A DNA stretch of 57,840 nucleotides from Dorea sp. CAG:317. GTDB taxonomy: Bacteria > Bacillota > Clostridia > Lachnospirales > Lachnospiraceae. Under the pieces are notes generated by a model. It was not told the origin of the DNA and ran no database searches. It saw only the letters and a program-made list of their open reading frames with translations. Where the stretch lies: positions 1 to 57,840 of the forward strand of contig FR892655.1 in the NCBI GenBank assembly GCA_000433535.1, written 5' to 3'. This document shows, piece after piece, positions 1 to 8,105 of the stretch (the first letter of the stretch is position 1; every line of letters begins with the position of its first letter). A program made the translations under genes and the position numbers.

Positions 1-27
1 TCCGGGGTTCGAATCCCCGCACGCTCA
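1..27 (+). tRNA. 3' end of a tRNA (5' part outside window)
   Basis: Positions 3-19 form a T arm (CGGGG stem, TTCGAAT loop, CCCCG) followed by the seven-base acceptor strand CACGCTC and discriminator A at 27. No CCA is encoded. The missing 5' strand should read GAGCGTG. The anticodon is outside the window, so the identity cannot be given. Confidence 0.8.
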
Positions 28-29
28 TG

Positions 30-76
30 AAAGAAACAGCACAATTCCAAGGTTACAGGAATTATGCTGTTTCTTT
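30..76 (+). terminator. Intrinsic terminator after the partial tRNA
   Basis: A 19-bp inverted repeat (30-48 against 58-76) with one mismatch and a nine-base loop begins directly after the tRNA 3' end and finishes in a T-rich stretch. It probably ends the tRNA transcript. Confidence 0.7.
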
Positions 77-147
77 ACGTTTTCACACATGTGACAGAGC
101 GGTGAGACGGATTGTTTTGCTCCGGTAGATATCTGGTGAACAAAGGA

Positions 148-187
148 ATAAAAAAGGAAGGTTACTGCCGGGCAATAACCTTCCTTT
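148..187 (-). terminator. Terminator of tRNA-Leu
   Basis: A 12-bp perfect stem (153-164 with 176-187), read on the minus strand, is followed by a run of T (complement of 150-155). It lies six bases past the tRNA-Leu 3' end and fits a Rho-independent terminator for that gene. Confidence 0.75.
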
Positions 188-192
188 AAAAA

Positions 193-272
193 TGCGGATG
201 ACAGGAATCGAACCTGCACGGTCTCCCACTAGATCCTAAGTCTAGCGCGTCTGCCAGTTCCGCCACATCCGC
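193..272 (-). tRNA. tRNA-Leu (anticodon UAG)
   Basis: On the minus strand the sequence begins GCGGATG and ends CATCCGC plus discriminator A, giving a perfect 7-bp acceptor stem. The anticodon stem CTAGA/TCTAG encloses the loop CTTAGGA, anticodon TAG, which reads CUA leucine codons. A short variable arm and the T loop GTTCGATTC follow. CCA is not encoded and must be added after transcription. Confidence 0.95.
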
Positions 273-288
273 ATAGAAACCGCTATTA

Positions 289-317
289 ATGATACAATAA
301 TCGGGAGAAAATGTCAA
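289..317 (-). promoter_or_regulatory. Promoter of tRNA-Leu
   Basis: On the minus strand TTGACA (317-312) and TATCAT (294-289) are separated by 17 bp. The predicted start at about 283 is some 11 nt before the tRNA 5' end. Confidence 0.7.
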
Positions 318-406
318 CCAAAGATTGGCCTAAATGATATTAAAAATTAAGAGGGAAGCATTAAAAAATCTTAAGTGAAAACGAGTGGTGATTCGTCAGG
401 GATGTA

Positions 407-435
407 TATACAAAGAGGACGATATAAGGTATAAT
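407..435 (+). promoter_or_regulatory. Promoter of the pepV-like gene
   Basis: A perfect -10 TATAAT (430-435) has a partial -35 match TATACA (407-412) at 17 bp. The predicted start is about 125 nt upstream of the chosen start codon. Confidence 0.5.
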
Positions 436-566
436 ATGAGGAAAGGGCAAAACTGAAAATGCAGGAAAAAAGCACTAAACCTGCAAAATTGGCGACAAGG
501 TTATGCCCAGACAGAGCGCAGACTCTGATCGGAGAAATATTATATAAATGGGAGAGGGAAAAAGAA

Positions 567-1931
567 ATGAGTTACGAGAAATTGAATGAAAAAATTCTTG
601 AGATGAAGGATGAGATGTTCGATACCATCCGAGAGAATGTTGCAATCTGCAGTGTGAAGGGTGAGCCGGAAGAAGATGCTCCATACGGAAGAGAAGTAAA
701 AAGAGCATTGGATCATCTTCTTTCTGTTGGGGAAAAGATGGGATTCAAGACCGGAAATGTGGACAACCGCGTAGGCTGGATCGAGTATGGAGAAGGCGAA
801 GAGATGGTTGGAGTGCTCGGACACGTGGATGTAGTTCCTCTTGGGGAAGGATGGAATTATGATCCGCTTGGATGTGAGATCCATGACGGTAAAATGTACG
901 GCCGTGGCGTTCAGGATGATAAAGGACCTACAATCGGCGCTGTGTATGCACTGAAAGCAATCCGTGACCTTGGACTTCCGATTGACCGCAGAATTCGAGT
1001 ATTATTCGGATGTGATGAGGAAAGTGGATCTTCCTGTGTAGAACATTATATCAAAGTGGGCGAAGAACTGCCGACCATCGGATTTACACCGGATGCACAG
1101 TTCCCTGCAATCTTCTGTGAAAAAGGCCAGACATTCTGGGATGTATCTAAGAAAGTAGAGAATCCGTCCATCATTAAAGTGCTTTCTATTGAAGGCGGAA
1201 TGGCGAAAAACGTAGTGACACCAAAATGTACATTGGTTGCAGAAGGTGAATTGAAGGTAGAAGAAAAAGATTATATTACGGTTGAGAAAAAAGACGGTAA
1301 AACCATCGTGACATGTGAAGGTATCAGTGCTCATGGAAGTACACCGGAGCAGGGCGCAAATGCTGCAATCCGTCTGTTTGAAGCTCTCAAAGAAAATGAT
1401 TTTGGCGGAGACCTTCAGACAATGATCAACTTCCTTATGGAAAAGATCGGTTATGAGACAAATGGAGAGAAGCTTGGAATTGCAAGTACAGATGAAGAGA
1501 CCGGAAGCACAACAGTTAACCTCGGAATAATCAGCTGTGATGAGGAGAAGCTGTCCTTTACTTTAGACATTCGTTATCCAAACAGTACAACAGAAGAACA
1601 TGTAGTAAAGAATGTAAAAGAGAATGTAGAGGCTTATGGACTTGTGCCAGAAGTAGAGACTCACAGCCTTTTATATGTACCGACAGAGTCTGAACTTGTA
1701 CAGAAGCTTATGAAAGTATATCAGGAGCAGACCGGCGATATGGAAGCAGAGCCAATTGCTATCGGAGGAGGAACCTATGCGAAATCTTTCGATAACATGG
1801 TGGCTTACGGACCAATCTTCCCGGGAGAAGAAGAAGTGATCCATGCGCCGAATGAATTTGCAAATATGGACAATCTTGTACGTTCTATTCAGATTTCAGC
1901 GGCTGCGATGTACGAACTTGCACAGAAATAG
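567..1931 (+). CDS. pepV: M20-family dipeptidase (PepV-like)
   Basis: Predicted cytoplasmic zinc dipeptidase (454 aa) that splits dipeptides to free amino acids. Metal and catalytic motifs of the M20 family are visible: GHVDVVPLGEGW near residue 85, GRGVQDDKG near 115 and DEESGSS near 150; the length matches PepV (about 460 aa). The frame stays open upstream to an ATG at 459, but the family start is MSYEKLNEKI at 567, preceded by GAGAGG; the upstream extension lacks family-like sequence. The next gene follows after 11 nt, so the two may be cotranscribed. Confidence 0.88.
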   Translation: MSYEKLNEKILEMKDEMFDTIRENVAICSVKGEPEEDAPYGREVKRALDHLLSVGEKMGFKTGNVDNRVGWIEYGEGEEMVGVLGHVDVVPLGEGWNYDPLGCEIHDGKMYGRGVQDDKGPTIGAVYALKAIRDLGLPIDRRIRVLFGCDEESGSSCVEHYIKVGEELPTIGFTPDAQFPAIFCEKGQTFWDVSKKVENPSIIKVLSIEGGMAKNVVTPKCTLVAEGELKVEEKDYITVEKKDGKTIVTCEGISAHGSTPEQGANAAIRLFEALKENDFGGDLQTMINFLMEKIGYETNGEKLGIASTDEETGSTTVNLGIISCDEEKLSFTLDIRYPNSTTEEHVVKNVKENVEAYGLVPEVETHSLLYVPTESELVQKLMKVYQEQTGDMEAEPIAIGGGTYAKSFDNMVAYGPIFPGEEEVIHAPNEFANMDNLVRSIQISAAAMYELAQK

Positions 1932-1942
1932 GAGGCTAATAG

Positions 1943-2743
1943 ATGAAACTTACAATATTAGGAACTGGAAATGCGGCAGTGACAGAATGCTACAATACAT
2001 GTTTTGTAATTTCAGATGAAAACAGACATTTTCTTGTAGACGCAGGAGGGGGAAATCGCATATTAAAAGTATTAAAAGATACAGGGATTGAGATTTCCGA
2101 CATCCATGATATTTTTGTTACGCACGAGCACGTAGATCACATTTTAGGTATTATCTGGCTGATCCGGATTATCGGACAGCGGATGAATCAGGGGAAATAT
2201 GAAGGTGATCTTACGATTTACTGTCACGAGGAGTTGGCTGAGAAGATTCAGGCAATTGCGAATATGACGATCCAGCAGAAGGTATGTAAGCATATGGGAG
2301 AGCGTATTCATTTTGATATTGTATCAACAGGGGATGTAAGAACGATTTTGGAGTGTCTGGTTACATTTTTTGACATTTTATCGACCAAGGCGAAACAATT
2401 CGGATTCTCTATGCAGATGAAGGACGGAAGGAAATTTACCTGTGTAGGTGATGAACCATATAATGAAGCGAATTATGACTTTGTAAAGGATAGTGATTGG
2501 CTGCTGCATGAGGCGTTTTGTTTATTCGGTGAAGCTGATAAATTTAAGCCTTATGAGAAGCATCACAGTACGGTCAAAGAAGCCTGCCAGCTTGCAGAAC
2601 AATTGAAGGTTCCTAATTTGCTGCTCTATCATACGGAGGAGACGCATCTTAAAGAGCGTAAGCAATTGTACACGAAGGAAGGAAAAGAATATTACAGTGG
2701 AAATCTCTACGTTCCGGATGATCTGGAAAGCTTTGAGATTTAG
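1943..2743 (+). CDS. MBL-fold metallohydrolase, RNase Z-like
   Basis: 266-aa metallo-beta-lactamase-fold protein. It opens with the RNase Z-type strand MKLTILGTGNAA, then DAGGGNR, and carries the zinc motif THEHVDH near residue 60, a later CVGDE and a C-terminal YHTEE. These are hallmarks of the RNase Z/arylsulfatase-like branch. The substrate (tRNA 3' trailer or a small phosphodiester or lactone) cannot be told from sequence. It follows the dipeptidase gene at 11 nt with AGGAGG upstream and ends at a terminator. Confidence 0.8.
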   Translation: MKLTILGTGNAAVTECYNTCFVISDENRHFLVDAGGGNRILKVLKDTGIEISDIHDIFVTHEHVDHILGIIWLIRIIGQRMNQGKYEGDLTIYCHEELAEKIQAIANMTIQQKVCKHMGERIHFDIVSTGDVRTILECLVTFFDILSTKAKQFGFSMQMKDGRKFTCVGDEPYNEANYDFVKDSDWLLHEAFCLFGEADKFKPYEKHHSTVKEACQLAEQLKVPNLLLYHTEETHLKERKQLYTKEGKEYYSGNLYVPDDLESFEI

Positions 2744-2748
2744 ATAAG

Positions 2749-2786
2749 AAAAACACGAAGAGGAAATGGGCTCTTCGTGTTTTTTT
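2749..2786. terminator. Bidirectional terminator between convergent genes
   Basis: A 12-bp perfect stem (2751-2762 with 2771-2782) with an 8-nt loop is flanked by A and T runs, so it can stop transcription on both strands. It separates the MBL gene from the convergent glycerate kinase gene. Confidence 0.85.
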
Positions 2787-2813
2787 GAGGAAATATCCAA
2801 TATGGTTTGTTTC

Positions 2814-3941
2814 TTATAGTAAACGAAATACTTGTTCTACAGATGCAGTCATATTACTGCGTGCAGTGGAGGGATCCATTGCTTCTTCTAAAGTTACAAT
2901 TCTTCGTAAAATTGGGAAAAAAGCATCAATTCCGGCTTGATTACAAGCCACGGCTTCCTTCGTGACGCTGCCGGAGAAGGCTAATACTTTCGCGCCGTGT
3001 GCTTTTGCAAGCTTTGCGACACCGACAGGGGCTTTCCCCATAGCGGTTTGACGGTCTAATTGTCCTTCTCCGGTTACTACGATGTCTGCGCCGTTAAGAG
3101 CGTCTGAAAGGTTTATAGCATCTAAGATGAGCTCCACGCCAGGAGAGAGGGAAGCGTGAAGATAGCTTAAAAATGCAAAGCCAAGGCCACCGGCTGCGCC
3201 GGCACCGGGATAATTTTTAAATGCGCAGTTTAAAGTAGTTTCTGTTACATCTGCAAAATGTGCCATATCCTGATCCAGAGATTCTTTCTGGGCTTCGGTT
3301 ACTCCTTTTTGCGGACCATAGATATAAGTGGCACCATTTTCCCTGCAAAGTGGATTAGTTACATCACAGGCAATTCGAAACTGGCAGTCGTCAAGCAAAG
3401 GATGGCGGTTTTTAGCATCAATAGATGCCACCTTACCAAGAGCCTGTGCTCCTTCGCCGACATCGAGTCCCTGCTCATCCAGAAAAGAATAGCCAAGCGC
3501 CTTGAGCATGCCGATGCCTGCATCGTTTGTGGCGCTTCCGCCGATTCCGATAATAAAATGCCGACATCCTTGTTCCAGCGCATGAAGGATCATTTCTCCG
3601 ACGCCGCGAGTGCTGGCGGTGAGAGGATTTTTTTGATGAGCAGGAACAAGCGTGATTCCGGAAGCGGAAGCCATCTCTATGATTGCTGTTTTGTCCTTCT
3701 CCAGATATCCGTAGTAGCAAGACACGGGAGAACCCATAGGACCGGTGACGGTAAGATCAATACGTTGCCCGCCCAAACCTTCTATAAAAGCGTCAGTGGT
3801 ACCTTCTCCGCCGTCTGCCAGTGGTTTTATAATTACGTTCGCATCAGGGTGTGCGGCTAAGACACCTGCTTTTACAGCCTGTCCTGCCTCTATGGAGGAC
3901 AGACTGCCTTTAAATGAATCAATTGCAACAACAACTTTCAT
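2814..3941 (-). CDS. glxK: Glycerate kinase (GlxK/GarK family)
   Basis: 375-aa kinase that phosphorylates D-glycerate, giving 2-phosphoglycerate in this family. It begins MKVVVAIDSFKGS, the family N-terminus, and has ADGGEGT near residue 45, GIGGSATNDAG near 130 and VVTGEGQLDRQT near 285. Start chosen from AAGAGGTG eight bases upstream on the minus strand. It lies 11 nt behind the class V aminotransferase, clearly in one operon, and a hydroxypyruvate reductase-like gene sits at 12.7 kb; together they suggest a route from a serine-like amino acid through hydroxypyruvate and glycerate to glycolysis (inference). Confidence 0.9.
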   Translation of the reverse strand: MKVVVAIDSFKGSLSSIEAGQAVKAGVLAAHPDANVIIKPLADGGEGTTDAFIEGLGGQRIDLTVTGPMGSPVSCYYGYLEKDKTAIIEMASASGITLVPAHQKNPLTASTRGVGEMILHALEQGCRHFIIGIGGSATNDAGIGMLKALGYSFLDEQGLDVGEGAQALGKVASIDAKNRHPLLDDCQFRIACDVTNPLCRENGATYIYGPQKGVTEAQKESLDQDMAHFADVTETTLNCAFKNYPGAGAAGGLGFAFLSYLHASLSPGVELILDAINLSDALNGADIVVTGEGQLDRQTAMGKAPVGVAKLAKAHGAKVLAFSGSVTKEAVACNQAGIDAFFPILRRIVTLEEAMDPSTARSNMTASVEQVFRLL

Positions 3942-3952
3942 ATGAACACCTC

Positions 3953-5245
3953 TTAAGAAACGCTTTCTGCAATTTCCTTTGTGATTTTCAGGAATTTATC
4001 AATATCATCTGTTCCGTTGCAGTGTAATGGAGATACACGTAAGGCTCCTTCCAGACCAAGCGCTTCAACGATTCTCTGAGAATATGGGCTTGATTTGAGT
4101 CGCTCGAAGATTGTTACGCCATGTTCCAGATATTTTTGAGAACAATCAGCATAATCAATTCCTTTAATACCCATGGCAACGATCAGATCTTTCCATGTCA
4201 GGTCTTCCATATCTACATATACTTCTACATTTTTGATGTGTCTCAGTCCAGGCACTTCATCTGTACCTTCCAGCATGCGGTAAAGAAGCGCACGCTCCTG
4301 CAAATGAATTCGATTCATTCCTTCTACATATAAAGTACGTTTATCTGAGCTGTCGATAAAATCAGAACCAATTTTACATACATAATCAATAACTGCCATC
4401 ATTGCGGCAAAGTTGCCTGGTGTTGGTGTTCCGAGAGCCCATACGTTGGCATCCTTGTGTGTCAGTTTGTGGTGTCTCATTTTTGCAACACGGTCAGAGA
4501 CATAAGCATATCCGCAGCCGCGTACACCAAAGAATTTGTAAGGTGCGATATTTGCAGCGTCAACATCCCAGTCTTCAACATCGACAACAGCATGAGGCGC
4601 ATGTTGTACAGTATCGGTAATTACGTAGATCTCCGGATTGACTTCTTTTACTCTACGCACAATTTCTTTAATATCCATAATATTTCCGGAAATGTTGGAG
4701 GCTGCCATAATGCTTACAAGACAAGTATCTTTATCAACACATTTTAATACATCTTCTACATCAATACCGCCGGTTGTTTTGTTGGCAGGAACAACTCTAA
4801 ATTCACGTCCGGTTTTATCACAGTAATATTCCACTGCATCGTGGGCAGATGGATGCTCCAGTGAGGAAGTGACAGCGTTTGTTCCCCATCCGCAATTTTC
4901 CATAATAGCGCCTACAGCCTGAAACATTGTCTGAGATGCAGAAAGCTCAGTGATCAGGGCGCCGTGACCTGGCTTCGCGCCGAAGATAACCTCCAGAATT
5001 TCTTTTGTTCCTTCAGAAACATAGTGAGATAATTCATATCCTCTTCCACGGACACGTTCCGGACAATCCGGGAACTGTTCGATAGAAGCCTTAGCTTCAA
5101 CCGCTTTTTTCAGTCTTAAAGAACCACCTGAATTTTCGAAGAAAAGTCTGGAGCCATGTTCTGGATCTGCATCTGCATAACAGAATTGCTCTTTCAAACT
5201 TTTTTGATATTCATCTGAAAATAATACACCATTTTTTTCATTCAT
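3953..5245 (-). CDS. Class V aminotransferase-fold PLP enzyme
   Basis: 430-aa fold-type I PLP enzyme of the cysteine desulfurase/kynureninase-like group. Visible features are FENSGGS near residue 36, the helix start LSASQTMFQA, SSLEHPSAH, the cofactor-aspartate region VITDTVQHAPH and the probable Schiff-base lysine in APYKFFGVRG. Its true reaction (transamination, desulfuration or beta-elimination) is not evident. It is first in an operon with glycerate kinase, opposite an alanine/glycine symporter, and its promoter carries a predicted LysR box. An aminotransferase making hydroxypyruvate would fit the context, but this is inference. Confidence 0.75.
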   Translation of the reverse strand: MNEKNGVLFSDEYQKSLKEQFCYADADPEHGSRLFFENSGGSLRLKKAVEAKASIEQFPDCPERVRGRGYELSHYVSEGTKEILEVIFGAKPGHGALITELSASQTMFQAVGAIMENCGWGTNAVTSSLEHPSAHDAVEYYCDKTGREFRVVPANKTTGGIDVEDVLKCVDKDTCLVSIMAASNISGNIMDIKEIVRRVKEVNPEIYVITDTVQHAPHAVVDVEDWDVDAANIAPYKFFGVRGCGYAYVSDRVAKMRHHKLTHKDANVWALGTPTPGNFAAMMAVIDYVCKIGSDFIDSSDKRTLYVEGMNRIHLQERALLYRMLEGTDEVPGLRHIKNVEVYVDMEDLTWKDLIVAMGIKGIDYADCSQKYLEHGVTIFERLKSSPYSQRIVEALGLEGALRVSPLHCNGTDDIDKFLKITKEIAESVS

Positions 5246-5301
5246 TTTTTTCTTTCCCCTTTCGCTTATAATCGTGATAGCTACAGCTTTTTGTTAAGTT
5301 C

Positions 5302-5330
5302 ATCATAGCACTGAACGGATGATTTGAGAA
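5302..5330 (-). promoter_or_regulatory. Extended -10 promoter of the aminotransferase-glycerate kinase operon
   Basis: On the minus strand an extended -10 TGCTATGAT (hexamer 5307-5302) is preceded by a poor -35 (TTCTCA, 5330-5325), as expected for an activator-dependent promoter. The predicted start is near 5295. Confidence 0.5.
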
Positions 5331-5349
5331 ATGAATAATTTCGCTGAAT

Positions 5350-5368
5350 AATATTAACAAAATTTATA
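5350..5368. promoter_or_regulatory. Predicted LysR-type box, copy 1
   Basis: ATATTAA, five bases, TTTATAT: an interrupted dyad with LysR-box geometry. It is centred about 64 bp upstream of the predicted aminotransferase start. A 23-nt stretch (5348-5370) is identical to 8045-8067 at the lysR promoter. Confidence 0.6.
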
Positions 5369-5463
5369 TTTAAATAAAAAAGAATATAATAGTAGGCATT
5401 TTTCTGAAAATAGATATTAATATTTTTTACAATGAAAATAAAAAACAATATTATTTAAAAACA

Positions 5464-5492
5464 TTGCAAAAGGGAAATGAGTATGTTATAAA
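5464..5492 (+). promoter_or_regulatory. Promoter of the first alanine/glycine symporter gene
   Basis: TTGCAA (5464-5469), 17 bp, TATAAA (5487-5492). A leader of about 80 nt follows. It contains ACAAAAGTATTCTA (5533-5546), which resembles the left arm of the RpiR-region repeat at 7982. The rest of the AT-rich 5246-5578 gap shows no gene. Confidence 0.6.
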
Positions 5493-5578
5493 ATAGACAA
5501 AGATAATAATGTCCAGTTTTTAAAAGAAAAAGACAAAAGTATTCTAAATTATGAAAAAGTGAAAGGAAGAGAAGGAAA

Positions 5579-6973
5579 ATGGAAGTGATTATGGAAGTGT
5601 TAGAAAAATTTCAGGCATTTATATGGGGACCACCTACGTTACTGCTTCTCCTTGGAACCGGTATATATTTTACGGTTACACTGAAAGGGATTCAGTTATT
5701 TAGATTTCCAAAAGCACTGAAAGCAATTTTTGAAAAAGAGGAAGGCGCAGGAGATGTGTCTGCATTTGCAACGCTTTGTACAACACTTGCGGCAGATATC
5801 GGAACAGGAAGTATTGTTGGTGTTGCAACCGCTCTTAGAATCGGAGGACCGGGAGCCATGTTCTGGATGTGGGTATCTGCATTTTTCGGAATGACTACAA
5901 AATATGCAGAGTCAGTGCTCGCAGTAAAGTATCGGACAAAAGATGAAAATGGACAGATGGCAGGAGGTCCGATGTACTACATTCAGAATGGAATGGGAAA
6001 GAAATATATCTGGTTAGCGAAGTTATTCGCGATATTTGGTGTTTTTACAGCGCTTTTAGGATGTGGGACTTTTCCACAGGTCAATGCAATTACGGAATCA
6101 GTAAATCTGGCATTTCACATTCCAATCGCACTGGTGGGAGCTATCGTTACTGTGTTGACTGCCATCGTTATTTTAGGCGGTATCCAGTCAATATCAAAAG
6201 TAGCACAGTTCGTTGTGCCATTTATGGCAATTTTTTTCATAGGTGGATCTGTTTTGATCTTAGGAATGAATTATCAGGCGCTTCCAGATGCGTTCCGACA
6301 GATTTTTACTTGCGCATTTTCGGCTGAGTCCATGTTGGGCGGTGCAGCGGGAGCAACGGTTGTTTCTCTGATGACAGTAATCCGTACAGGAGTTGCGCGT
6401 GGTGTTTATACCAATGAGGCGGGACTTGGAAGCTCTCCGATCGTTGCGGCGGCAGCAAAGACAAATTCCTGCGTGAAGCAGGGGTTGATCTCTATGACGA
6501 GCGTATTCTTTACGACGCTTGTAACATGTACAATGACAGGACTTGTAATTATTTCAAGCGGATTAATGGATACAACAGATCTCAGCGGAAGTCCGCTTGT
6601 GACACAGGCTTATAATATGCATCTTTCACACAATATCGGAATGTATATTGTAGCAGTTGGGATTATCTTTTTCTCATTCACAACTATTTTGGGGTGGAGC
6701 TATTATGGAGAGCGATGTATTGTCTATTTGACAGGAAGCTTAAAGAGCGTCAAAGTATTTAAGGTGCTTTATATTATTGCAATTGCAGCAGCGCCATTTC
6801 TTACACTGGAACCGATCTGGCTTATGGCAGATATTACCAACGCGCTGATGATTCTTCCGAATCTGGTCGCACTGTTGAGTTTGAGAAAAGTGATTATCAA
6901 TGAAACAAGAAAATATTTTGACAAGCTGGAGAGAGAGACCATTAAACTGCCAAAGAATGCGGTCGTGGAATAA
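5579..6973 (+). CDS. Alanine/glycine:cation symporter (AGCS family)
   Basis: 464-aa multi-spanning permease of the AGCS family (AlsT/DagA type), importing alanine, glycine or serine with Na+ or H+. The family blocks TLAADIGTGSIVGVATA near residue 75, GGPMYYIQNGMG near 125 and ARGVYTNEAGLGSSPI near 270 are present. AGGAAG at 5564-5569 sits 9 nt before the ATG at 5579, favouring it over the ATG at 5591. It faces away from the aminotransferase operon and shares its regulatory gap. A second AGCS paralogue lies at 25.7 kb. Confidence 0.9.
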   Translation: MEVIMEVLEKFQAFIWGPPTLLLLLGTGIYFTVTLKGIQLFRFPKALKAIFEKEEGAGDVSAFATLCTTLAADIGTGSIVGVATALRIGGPGAMFWMWVSAFFGMTTKYAESVLAVKYRTKDENGQMAGGPMYYIQNGMGKKYIWLAKLFAIFGVFTALLGCGTFPQVNAITESVNLAFHIPIALVGAIVTVLTAIVILGGIQSISKVAQFVVPFMAIFFIGGSVLILGMNYQALPDAFRQIFTCAFSAESMLGGAAGATVVSLMTVIRTGVARGVYTNEAGLGSSPIVAAAAKTNSCVKQGLISMTSVFFTTLVTCTMTGLVIISSGLMDTTDLSGSPLVTQAYNMHLSHNIGMYIVAVGIIFFSFTTILGWSYYGERCIVYLTGSLKSVKVFKVLYIIAIAAAPFLTLEPIWLMADITNALMILPNLVALLSLRKVIINETRKYFDKLERETIKLPKNAVVE

Positions 6974-6982
6974 TATAGAATC

Positions 6983-7027
6983 AAAAAACACATTGAAGAC
7001 AAATCCGGGTCTTCAATGTGTTTTTTT
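6983..7027. terminator. Bidirectional terminator
   Basis: A 17-bp stem (6984-7000 with 7009-7025) and 8-nt loop with A and T runs on the two flanks. It serves both the symporter (+) and the rpiR-family gene (-). Confidence 0.85.
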
Positions 7028-7049
7028 GCGCATGGCTGCGTTCGGAAAA

Positions 7050-7919
7050 TCAATATAACTCCATAGATGAAGTATAACGGTCTATGAGACGGAGTTTTTC
7101 TTCGTTTTTATTACCGACCTTTTTGCTGATGTAAGTACACAAAAGTTCTGCAATGAAAAGTGCAGGGATCTGGGAGTTGAAAAAAGTCAGAGAATCCACA
7201 TTGTTGGTAAATAAGTGTGTAGCGTATTGCGCTAATGGAGCCGTCGGAGTGTCGGTCAAAACGATGACGGCAGCGCCAGCACGGGAAGCCATTTCAGCGG
7301 CCAGCTGCGTCAATTTTGAATAGCGGGGATAGCTGATGGCGATCAGACAATCCCGTTTGCTGATATCGGACAAATAATCAAAGGTATTCAGAGAATCGGA
7401 AGGTTCCGGGAAGACCATCGGAAGTGTATCCTTCAAATTGACGGATAAAAAATTAGCGGCAACACTGCAGGCTCTGGACCCGACAATATATTTTGTGTGA
7501 GAGTGAATGATCGTATCGCTTGCTTTTTCAAATAATTCTGTTGAGTTTCGCATGACGGCAGACCGGATATTGTTAAATGTAATATCTTGAACTGTTTCGA
7601 TAATACTGCTTTTTGACAGCTTTTCCAGACTCTGTGTCAGCTTCACAGTCGGAATAGCGGAAGATTGTGAATGGCTCGATATGTAAGTATTGTATTGCTC
7701 CCGGATCGTACGCTGAAATTCTGTATATCCGGAAAAACCAAGATCTTTTGTAAAGCGCATAACAGAAGAATGACTGACAGAAAGCGTATTTGCAAGTTCG
7801 GTGGATGTCATAAAACATAAGTCACGAAAATTATTGAGAACATAATCTGCAATCAGCCGTTCTTTTTTTGTTAATTTTGCATTCTTAATCAATTCTTGAA
7901 AAGCAGCAGTCATATCCAA
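7050..7919 (-). CDS. RpiR-family transcriptional regulator
   Basis: 289-aa regulator with an N-terminal RpiR helix-turn-helix (about residues 1-78, with SVSHSSVMRFTKDLGFSGY as the recognition part) and a C-terminal SIS sugar-phosphate-binding domain (about 120-260). Family members sense phosphorylated sugars or related metabolites. It is transcribed away from lysR; a 10-bp inverted repeat between the two genes overlaps both -35 regions, suggesting control of itself and lysR. The effector is unknown; a glycerate-pathway phosphometabolite is a guess from context. Confidence 0.85.
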   Translation of the reverse strand: MDMTAAFQELIKNAKLTKKERLIADYVLNNFRDLCFMTSTELANTLSVSHSSVMRFTKDLGFSGYTEFQRTIREQYNTYISSHSQSSAIPTVKLTQSLEKLSKSSIIETVQDITFNNIRSAVMRNSTELFEKASDTIIHSHTKYIVGSRACSVAANFLSVNLKDTLPMVFPEPSDSLNTFDYLSDISKRDCLIAISYPRYSKLTQLAAEMASRAGAAVIVLTDTPTAPLAQYATHLFTNNVDSLTFFNSQIPALFIAELLCTYISKKVGNKNEEKLRLIDRYTSSMELY

Positions 7920-7956
7920 AATCCTTTCTGAAAAACATTAATATTTATTACCTCAA

Positions 7957-7985
7957 ATTATATCAAAGAACCGAAAAAATAACAA
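7957..7985 (-). promoter_or_regulatory. Promoter of the rpiR-family gene
   Basis: On the minus strand TTGTTA (7985-7980), 17 bp, TATAAT (7962-7957). The -35 overlaps the left arm of the inverted repeat 7982-8023. Confidence 0.65.
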
Positions 7986-8023
7986 AGTATTTTAGAGATA
8001 ACAAAGAGTAAAGAATACTTTGT
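7982..8023. promoter_or_regulatory. Inverted repeat, candidate RpiR operator
   Basis: ACAAAGTATT (7982-7991) and AATACTTTGT (8014-8023) form a perfect 10-bp inverted repeat 32 bp apart arm to arm. The arms overlap the -35 elements of the divergent rpiR and lysR promoters, a layout suited to coordinated repression. Confidence 0.5.
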
Positions 8024-8048
8024 GAAATAAATAATTATGAGGTATAAT
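8020..8048 (+). promoter_or_regulatory. Promoter of lysR
   Basis: TTGTGA (8020-8025), 17 bp, TATAAT (8043-8048). The -10 is overlapped by a predicted LysR box, consistent with autorepression. Confidence 0.6.
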
Positions 8049-8065
8049 ATTAACAAAATTTATAT
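8047..8065. promoter_or_regulatory. Predicted LysR-type box, copy 2
   Basis: ATATTAA-CAAAA-TTTATAT, identical to copy 1 at 5350-5368. It covers the end of the lysR -10 and the predicted start site. Confidence 0.6.
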
Positions 8066-8105
8066 TTGAATGGATCAGGGAAGAGGGTTATAAGGAGGAA
8101 AGAAA

